The notes under the pieces were generated by a model. It was given only the letters and a program-made list of their open reading frames with translations. It was not told where the DNA came from and searched no databases. This document shows, one piece after another, positions 7,460 through 11,714 of a stretch of 11,714 nucleotides of DNA. Position 1 is the stretch's first letter. Each line of letters starts with the position of its first letter. The stretch is from an uncultured Alphaproteobacteria bacterium (lineage in GTDB: Bacteria > Pseudomonadota > Alphaproteobacteria > RF32 > CAG-239), in contig UQFU01000056.1 of NCBI GenBank assembly GCA_900540425.1, positions 1-11,714 on the forward strand, written 5' to 3'. The translations under genes were made by a program, and so were the position numbers.

Positions 7460-7603
7460 CAGCAGTCCGGCGGGTCAGTCCGTAAGCTATATAACGTCCC
7501 CGCTCAAGGCTTTGCGAATGGTTTTATCCCCAGCTCCACATAAAGGAGTTGTCCTTTTTCTGACAGGGAGTTACTACACTCCGCACCCGGCTCTCCCGGA
7601 TGC
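7460..7603 (-). ncRNA. Hairpin-rich noncoding element, possible group II intron fragment
   Basis: No protein gene lies between 7359 and 7681. Most of that gap is a structured block with hairpins at 7583-7603 (8-bp stem, one wobble), 7567-7582 (GGAGT, 6-base loop, ACTCC, directly abutting the first), 7542-7557 (AAAGGA, GTTG, TCCTTT) and a 5-bp stem closing 7470-7503. Read on the minus strand, the run GGTGCGGAGTGTAGTA, then the AAGGACAACTCCTT hairpin, then TATGTGG-GCTGGGG resembles, from memory, the domain IV/IVa segment upstream of the maturase gene in bacterial group II introns such as Ll.LtrB. No reverse transcriptase follows, so it would be a remnant. Alternatively it is a stand-alone small RNA; a TATAAT at 7450-7455 on the plus strand could start one. 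The strand is uncertain. Confidence 0.4.
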
Positions 7604-7681
7604 AAAAACAAGATTAAGTAAATTCGTTAAAATACAAGGGGAATTTTAAAAAATGTTATATCGTTTTGTAGATGAGAAGAC

Positions 7682-7897
7682 TCAAGAGTGTAACTGGTTT
7701 TGCAGGTGCTGAAGGATATAAACGCGAATGGCGGAGGATAAGTTTTCATGTTCGCGCATTGAATCAATTTCGGTGATTAACTGGTTGAGGCTGAGTTTTT
7801 TTTCTTCGGAAATGCTTTTTAGTGCATCTAAAAATTCTTCTTCCAGCGAGATGCTGGTTTGGTGGCGATTGGCAATGACGACAGAGAGTTTTTTCAT
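7682..7897 (-). CDS. Small ribbon-helix-helix (RHH_4-type) protein
   Basis: 71 residues resembling the RHH_4 family common in alphaproteobacteria, which pairs a ribbon-helix-helix fold with the motif seen here: RHQTSISLEEEFLDALKSI near 11-29, LSLNQLITEID near 35-45, and NLSSAIRVYIL near 53-63. Such proteins are predicted dimeric DNA-binding factors, but the family is little characterised. Its ATG directly abuts the stop codon of sspB (TAA then ATG, no gap), so it is cotranscribed with sspB and probably translationally coupled. No clear terminator hairpin follows it. Confidence 0.8.
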   Translation of the reverse strand: MKKLSVVIANRHQTSISLEEEFLDALKSISEEKKLSLNQLITEIDSMREHENLSSAIRVYILQHLQNQLHS

Positions 7898-8368
7898 TTA
7901 TTTTTTGCGGAAGGCGTCAATGGAAATAACCGTGGCGTTGCCGCCGGAAACTTTGGCCGGAGCCGGTTTTTCTTCGTCGTCTTCCAGCTCTTTGCGGGTA
8001 AGGTCTTCGCTCAAATTGAAGCTTAAACCAAATTTGGCATGCGGGTCGGCAAAATAAATTACGGCATCAAAAGGAATGGTCAGGGTTTGCAAAATGCCGC
8101 CAAAACTCAAATCGACCGAAAAATAGTTTTTTTCGACAATCAGGTTGGCGTATTGGTGCTGCAACACAATAGTCATTTCTTCCGGATACTGGTTTTTGAG
8201 CTGGGCGGAGATTTTGGTTCCGGGGTGATTGGTTTTGAATGTAATATAAAAATGGTTCTCCCCCGGGAGCCCCTGGTCTTCGGCAATTTTCAAGGCTTCA
8301 ACAACCACGTTTTTTAGTGATTTTTCAATCAGTTTGTCATAGTTGATTTCACTCAAAAATTCTTGCAT
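7898..8368 (-). CDS. sspB: ClpXP adaptor SspB, alphaproteobacterial type
   Basis: 156-residue SspB of the alphaproteobacterial kind. SspB dimers bind the N-terminal part of the ssrA degradation tag and tether tagged proteins to ClpX for destruction by ClpXP in the cytoplasm. The substrate-binding domain covers about 1-125, with the family-typical segment LSFGGILQTLTIPFDAVIYF around 88-107 and FADPHAKFGLSF after it. A flexible linker (about 128-143) leads to the conserved C-terminal ClpX-binding peptide, VISIDAFRKK at 147-156. An AGGA ribosome binding site lies 7 bases before the ATG. It starts only about 20 bases after the ssrA terminator, so gene order is ssrA, sspB, RHH. Expression could come from read-through of ssrA; no separate promoter was recognised. 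Confidence 0.93.
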   Translation of the reverse strand: MQEFLSEINYDKLIEKSLKNVVVEALKIAEDQGLPGENHFYITFKTNHPGTKISAQLKNQYPEEMTIVLQHQYANLIVEKNYFSVDLSFGGILQTLTIPFDAVIYFADPHAKFGLSFNLSEDLTRKELEDDEEKPAPAKVSGGNATVISIDAFRKK

Positions 8369-8388
8369 CTCATCATCCTTTTCTACTC

Positions 8389-8422
8389 AAAAAAGTGAGC
8401 CGTTCTGTTGCTAGGTGGCTCA
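8389..8422 (-). terminator. Terminator at the 3' end of ssrA
   Basis: On the minus strand TGAGCC and GGCTCA form a stem around a 15-base loop, followed by C and six T. An alternative partner for GTGAG (CTCAC at 8430-8434) is available, so part of this sequence may also belong to the folded coding RNA. Partial read-through would supply sspB. Confidence 0.6.
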
Positions 8423-8476
8423 GACCCCACTCACAACTAACCAAAGTTATGAGGATTTGCGTTTGTTACGCTCGCC

Positions 8477-8518
8477 TTAAGCAGCGATTGCAACAGGTGC
8501 TACGTTATTATCGTTAGC
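8477..8518 (-). other. tmRNA proteolysis-tag reading frame
   Basis: Thirteen codons then TAA on the minus strand: ANDNNVAPVAIAA. The resume codon is GCT (Ala), added after the alanine carried by the tmRNA itself. The ANDN start is the part read by SspB. The terminal AIAA replaces the more common ALAA or AVAA and is the end expected to be recognised by ClpX. Confidence 0.93.
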
Positions 8519-8606
8519 ATTCATTTATTTTGAACCGATAACGGTGGTATCTCACCGGACACAGCATAATACCTTTACTGCTTCCTGTCTATCCTGTTTC
8601 ACCCCC

Positions 8607-8674
8607 TAAAGCTTGTATGATAGTCGTCTAGAACATTTTCCGCGTTGATTAGCGCAGATGCTGCATTCTGAAAT
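8607..8674 (-). other. Intervening segment of permuted pre-tmRNA
   Basis: The 68 bases between the encoded CCA of the acceptor piece (ends 8675) and the first G of the coding piece (8606) have no role in the mature molecule. By analogy with other two-piece tmRNAs they are removed by processing enzymes that make the tRNA-like 5' and 3' ends. Confidence 0.8.
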
Positions 8675-8761
8675 TGGTGGAGGTGCTGGGTACTGCCCCC
8701 AGGTCCAAAAAGCCTATTCCATACCGCCTCTAGTGTCGTAGTCAGTTGTCTGACATTTATT

Positions 8762-8789
8762 ATTATAAATAAAATTCTGCTGATTTCAA
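8762..8789 (-). promoter_or_regulatory. Sigma-70-type promoter of ssrA
   Basis: On the minus strand TTGAAA (8784-8789), a 16-base spacer and a perfect TATAAT (8762-8767) predict a start near 8755. This sits just ahead of the acceptor piece of tmRNA. A strong promoter is expected for this abundant RNA. Confidence 0.8.
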
Positions 8790-8889
8790 GATATCTTGTG
8801 CAAAATAATATGAAAATTTGTGGGTAAAGCGCAAGTTTTTGGATTTTTTTTATTGGCTCTGTTATGCTCTTTTGCAAAGGAGAAAACGT

Positions 8890-9462
8890 ATGACAAAAGT
8901 TGCCGTCTGGTGTCGTTATGTCGGAGATAATGTTATCGGTATCGGTTCCCAAATCCCTTGGTCGGTGCCGTCAGATGTTCGGAAATTTGTGCGCATAATA
9001 ACCGGACAAGACGTTGTTATGGGGCGCAAGACTTATCAGAGCCTTCCGGAACGGGATTTGCCGGCGGACAAAATCTTTATTGTTAGCTCAAATCAAAGCT
9101 TGGAACTCTTTGATAAAGCACGTCATTTTTGTATCAATGATCTGCGCGCCTTTAAGGATTGCGAAGAAGATTTGTATATTGCCGGCGGAGCGAAAATTTA
9201 TGAACAATTTATTTGCAGCGGTGATAAGCTGATGCCGGAAGTGGTTGTCGATTGTGTTTATTCAGGGGCGCTGAATCCTCATCTTGAAGGCGATGTTGTT
9301 TCCATAACGCCTTGTATTGAAGCCCTAAACAAGTCGTATCGCAAAATTTGGGGCGGCTTTGAAAAAGACGGCGTTGTTACCGATATTTATATTAAAAAAG
9401 GCGCATTTGTCGATCAGGTTCTGTTGCGCAGCCTGGTTTCCGACATTACGTTTGAAGATTAG
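8890..9462 (+). CDS. folA: Dihydrofolate reductase
   Basis: NADPH-dependent reductase of dihydrofolate to tetrahydrofolate, needed for thymidylate, purine and glycine synthesis; target of trimethoprim in the family. The start at 8890 is chosen because AAAGGAG lies 7 bases before it and the DHFR fold begins there; an upstream in-frame start at 8818 has no such site. Visible motifs: NVIGIGSQIPWSVPSD at 14-29, with Asp29 as the catalytic acid, MGRKTY at 44-49 for NADPH binding, and the GGAKIYEQF loop at 99-107. At 190 residues it is longer than the usual 160 and ends with a divergent C-terminal segment. The first strand (VAVWCRYVG) is also atypical. It is divergent from ssrA and converges on recG with 2 bases between stops. 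A possible weak -10 (TATGCT, 8863-8868) lacks a good -35. Confidence 0.88.
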   Translation: MTKVAVWCRYVGDNVIGIGSQIPWSVPSDVRKFVRIITGQDVVMGRKTYQSLPERDLPADKIFIVSSNQSLELFDKARHFCINDLRAFKDCEEDLYIAGGAKIYEQFICSGDKLMPEVVVDCVYSGALNPHLEGDVVSITPCIEALNKSYRKIWGGFEKDGVVTDIYIKKGAFVDQVLLRSLVSDITFED

Positions 9463-9464
9463 GC

Positions 9465-11543
9465 TCAGCCGCTGATATAGGTTTTGACGGCGGCGTCGCG
9501 TTCAAACAGGTAGAGCAGGGTGCGGAGCGCCTGTCCGCGAGATGTTTGCAAGTCGGGATCGGTGTTCAGAATCATTTGCGCGTCACGGTGGGCGATTTCC
9601 AATAATTCTTTATGGGCAGTCATATCGGCAAGGTGGAATTCATCAAAGCCGCTTTGCCGGGTCCCCAGAATTTCACCGCCGCCGCGCAGTTCCAAATCTT
9701 TTTCGGCAATCAGAAAACCGTCTTCGGTTTGGCGCATGGTTTCCAGCCGCTGCCTTGAGGTTTCGCTCAACGGATGGGAATACATCAGAATGCAGGTAGA
9801 GGCTTCAAAACCGCGTTTAATCCGGCCGCGGAGCTGGTGCAGCTGAGCCAGTCCAAAGCGTTCGGCGTGTTCAATAATCATTACGGTCGCTTCCGGCACG
9901 TTGACCCCGACTTCAATGACGGTTGTGGCGACGAGCAGGCGGAGTTGCCCGTTTTTGAACTTTTCCATAACTTCGTCTTTCTCTTTTTCTTTCATTTTTC
10001 CGTGAACCAGTCCGACAATATCGCCGAAAATTTTATGCAGGGTTTCAAAGCGCTCCTGAGCGGCGGCCAAGTCGATTTTTTCGGACTCTTCGACCAGCGG
10101 ACAGACCCAGTAGGCCCGGCAGCCTTGCTCCAATTTGCGTTTCAGGCCGGCAGCGACTTCGTTGATTTTTTCAACCGAGACGACCCGGGTATCAACGGGT
10201 TTGCGTCCGGCCGGAACCTCGTCTATTTTGGAATATTCCATGTCTCCGTAAGCCGTCAGCACCAAAGTCCGGGGAATCGGCGTGGCGGTCATGACCAGAA
10301 TGTCGGCTTTATTGCCTTTGTTGGACAGGCTCAGCCGCTGGTGGACGCCGAAACGGTGTTGTTCGTCGACAATAACGCAGGCGAGGTCGCGGAATTTGAC
10401 CTCTTCCTGAAACAGGGCGTGGGTCCCGATTAGGATATCAATTTTGCCGCTTTCCAAATCGTCAAGAAGGAGTTTGCGGTTTTTGCCTTTTATTCTGCCG
10501 GTGAGGAGTTCGGCGCGGATGCCGATGTTTTCGCACAGAGGAGCAATCGTGTCATAATGCTGCTTGGCGAGAATTTCAGTCGGTGCCATAATTGCTGCCT
10601 GGGTTCCGCATTCGACGGCGTTAAGCATTGTCAACAGCGCAACGATGGTTTTTCCCGAACCGACGTCTCCCTGCAACAAGCGGAGCATCCGGAATCCCGA
10701 ACCCTGGTCGGAAAATATCTCCTGCAAGACGCGTTCTTGGGCGCCGGTAAGTTTGAAAGGCAGGCTTTCTAATGTTTTTTTACGCAGCAGGCCATTGCCT
10801 TTAATTTCTCTTCCGGCTTGTTTCTTTATCTTTTGACGGACGATTCCCAAGGCCAGCTGATTGGCCAGAAGTTCGTCATAGGCCAGCCGGCAGCGGGCGG
10901 GAGAGCCGGGTTCCAGTTCTGATGCCTTTTGCGGGCGGTGTGCCGCCAACAGCGCCGAGCGGAAATCCGGCCATTGTTTTTGGCGCAGCAATTCTTCGTT
11001 TTGCCATTCCGGCAGCTCGGGAATACGGCTCAGCGCCTGTATTTGCCATTTGTAGAGCATTTTATTGGAAATGCCGGCGGTAAGCGGATAGACGGTTTCT
11101 ATCGGCGGAATCTCGTCAAAGGTTTTGACAATATAATCCGGGTGGCTCATTTGCCAGCCGCTGTTAAAATATTCAAGCTTGCCGCTGATAACTCTTTCTG
11201 CGCCTTCGGGCAGGTTGCGTCGCAGCGTGTCGACATAGGCATTAAAGAAAATCAAGGTGATTTCGGCCGAGCCGTCGGTTGCGGTAATCTTATACGGTTG
11301 GCGGGAGGTTTGCGGCGGCAGGTGTTCAAGAACTTTGATCTTGACGGTACAAATCCGCCCGGGGGCAGCGTGTGCCAGCCGGGGCGCATATCGCCGGTCG
11401 ATAAGGTTTGACGGCAAGTGCCAGAGCAGGTCGAGGATTTTGTTGCCGCCGATAAGCCCGGCAAGCAGTTTGGCGCTGCGTTCGCCGACGCCTTTTAAGC
11501 TTTCAATTCCGCCGAACAAAGGGAATAAAATTTCCGGACGCAT
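9465..11543 (-). CDS. recG: ATP-dependent DNA helicase RecG
   Basis: Monomeric superfamily 2 helicase that remodels stalled replication forks and branch-migrates Holliday junctions. At 692 residues it has full family length. The N-terminal wedge/OB-fold domain spans about 1-190, including the ESLKGVGERSAKLL helix-hairpin-like start. The helicase part has Walker A GDVGSGKT (292-299), PTEILAKQH (321-329), DEQHRFG in motif II (393-399), TATPIPRTL (419-427), ATTVIEVGVNVPEA (539-552) and motif VI at 567-578. The C-terminal RecG-specific segment follows, ending in a TLLYLFERD-type tail. Motif VI reads QLHQLRGRIKRG, with Lys576 where RGRVGRG normally has glycine. The ribosome binding site is weak (AAGG, 9 bases). 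No terminator separates it from the converging folA. Confidence 0.97.
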   Translation of the reverse strand: MRPEILFPLFGGIESLKGVGERSAKLLAGLIGGNKILDLLWHLPSNLIDRRYAPRLAHAAPGRICTVKIKVLEHLPPQTSRQPYKITATDGSAEITLIFFNAYVDTLRRNLPEGAERVISGKLEYFNSGWQMSHPDYIVKTFDEIPPIETVYPLTAGISNKMLYKWQIQALSRIPELPEWQNEELLRQKQWPDFRSALLAAHRPQKASELEPGSPARCRLAYDELLANQLALGIVRQKIKKQAGREIKGNGLLRKKTLESLPFKLTGAQERVLQEIFSDQGSGFRMLRLLQGDVGSGKTIVALLTMLNAVECGTQAAIMAPTEILAKQHYDTIAPLCENIGIRAELLTGRIKGKNRKLLLDDLESGKIDILIGTHALFQEEVKFRDLACVIVDEQHRFGVHQRLSLSNKGNKADILVMTATPIPRTLVLTAYGDMEYSKIDEVPAGRKPVDTRVVSVEKINEVAAGLKRKLEQGCRAYWVCPLVEESEKIDLAAAQERFETLHKIFGDIVGLVHGKMKEKEKDEVMEKFKNGQLRLLVATTVIEVGVNVPEATVMIIEHAERFGLAQLHQLRGRIKRGFEASTCILMYSHPLSETSRQRLETMRQTEDGFLIAEKDLELRGGGEILGTRQSGFDEFHLADMTAHKELLEIAHRDAQMILNTDPDLQTSRGQALRTLLYLFERDAAVKTYISG

Positions 11544-11619
11544 TTTATTTTGCCTTTATTGTTAAACCGATGGTTGCAGTATATTCCGGTTCTGATTAAA
11601 ACAAAAGGGATTTTCGCAG

Positions 11620-11647
11620 GTTATAGGTTAATAATTCTTGTTGTCTT
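11620..11647 (-). promoter_or_regulatory. Possible recG promoter
   Basis: On the minus strand AAGACA (11642-11647), a 16-base spacer and TATAAC (11620-11625) match consensus at 4 and 5 of 6 positions. A second -10-like box, TATACT at 11578-11583, lies closer to the gene but has a poor -35. Either could serve recG. Confidence 0.35.
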
Positions 11648-11664
11648 TAGTTTCGCCTGATTAA

Positions 11665-11692
11665 TTGACAAAATTCCTTAGGGCATGACAAT
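11665..11692 (+). promoter_or_regulatory. Possible promoter firing rightward out of the window
   Basis: A perfect TTGACA (11665-11670), a 16-base spacer and GACAAT (11687-11692, 4 of 6) sit in the 171-base gap upstream of recG. Transcription would begin near 11699 and head to a gene beyond the right edge, divergent from recG. No gene or RNA was recognised in 11544-11714 itself. Confidence 0.4.
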
Positions 11693-11714
11693 AAATTATT
11701 GCACATTTTGGAAA

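Larger units (their letters stand above)
8390..8755 (-). ncRNA. ssrA: Two-piece (circularly permuted) tmRNA
   Basis: Transfer-messenger RNA that rescues stalled ribosomes and adds a degradation tag. The gene is permuted as in other alphaproteobacteria: the acceptor piece comes first, the coding piece second. The acceptor piece contains the T-arm CTGGG-GGCAGTA-CCCAG, then CACCTCC and an encoded ACCA ending at 8675. A 68-base intervening loop (8607-8674) is presumably processed away. The coding piece begins GGGGGTG at 8606; its 7 bases pair with CACCTCC, giving a G3-U70 wobble, the alanyl-tRNA synthetase identity element. The tag reading frame is at 8477-8518. The 5' boundary is set by the promoter at 8762-8789 and the 3' boundary by the T-run. 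Exact processed ends cannot be seen. Confidence 0.95.

Noticed and set aside
7455-7610. 4.5S (SRP) RNA, 6S RNA, RNase P RNA or tRNA in the noncoding block
   Set aside because: The conserved SRP loop sequence, RNase P core motifs and tRNA T-arm are not present, and a single rod-like 6S fold cannot be drawn because several local hairpins compete.
7654-7713. Short plus-strand frame of 19 codons after a purine-rich AAGGGGA
   Set aside because: The spacing from the possible ribosome site is too long, it overlaps the end of the RHH gene and has no protein character.
8818-8889. Upstream in-frame start extending dihydrofolate reductase by 24 residues
   Set aside because: It has no ribosome binding site, and the added residues do not fit the DHFR fold; AAAGGAG correctly precedes the ATG at 8890.
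8599-8952. A 117-codon open frame on the minus strand
   Set aside because: It runs through the tmRNA acceptor piece, the intervening segment and the ssrA promoter; the RNA explains the sequence and the translation resembles no protein.
9774-10433. Long open frame of 219 codons on the plus strand
   Set aside because: It is antisense to the helicase core of recG, which has unmistakable motifs; the frame is open because of codon bias in recG.
1-11714. CRISPR array, insertion sequence or prophage
   Set aside because: No regularly spaced direct repeats, transposase, integrase or terminal inverted repeats were seen; apart from the possible intron relic the genes are ordinary chromosomal ones.

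Overview
The window looks like chromosomal DNA from a mid-GC alphaproteobacterium. The best evidence is the ssrA gene. It is circularly permuted and would give a two-piece tmRNA, and it sits directly upstream of an alphaproteobacterial-type sspB and an RHH_4-type ribbon-helix-helix gene. The compact spacing, moderate GC and A/T-rich promoters would fit a host-associated (for example gut) uncultured lineage, but that placement is inference. No phage, plasmid, CRISPR or insertion-sequence genes were seen.

Left part (1-2603, minus strand): two tandem, collinear genes for ArsB/NhaD-type ion transporters. The upstream gene (1254-2603) is complete and ends in its own terminator. The downstream gene (1-1150) runs off the window's left edge. 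They are paralogs offset by exactly 1453 bases with no net indel, and one patch is nearly identical at the DNA level.

Middle (2687-6475, minus strand): two transcription blocks. cysE overlaps mnmA by 8 bases, which places cysteine synthesis next to a cysteine-dependent tRNA thiolase. A strong promoter follows, driving two unrecognised genes for exported proteins and then a TrmJ-type tRNA 2'-O-methyltransferase. These three are tightly spaced, and one ribosome binding site overlaps the previous stop codon.

Centre (6561-7681): a plus-strand COG2945-type alpha/beta hydrolase with an unusual basic-then-acidic tail, followed by a clean terminator. Next come about 150 bases of noncoding DNA rich in hairpins, which on the minus strand resemble the domain IV region of a group II intron.

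Proteolysis and ribosome-rescue module (7682-8789, minus strand): ssrA, sspB and the RHH gene, in that order of transcription. ssrA encodes the degradation tag ANDNNVAPVAIAA, and SspB is the adaptor that hands such tagged proteins to ClpXP.

Right part (8890-11714): a divergent dihydrofolate reductase on the plus strand meets recG on the minus strand with only 2 bases between their stop codons. recG is full length but has a lysine in place of the usual second glycine of helicase motif VI. The last 170 bases hold probable divergent promoters.
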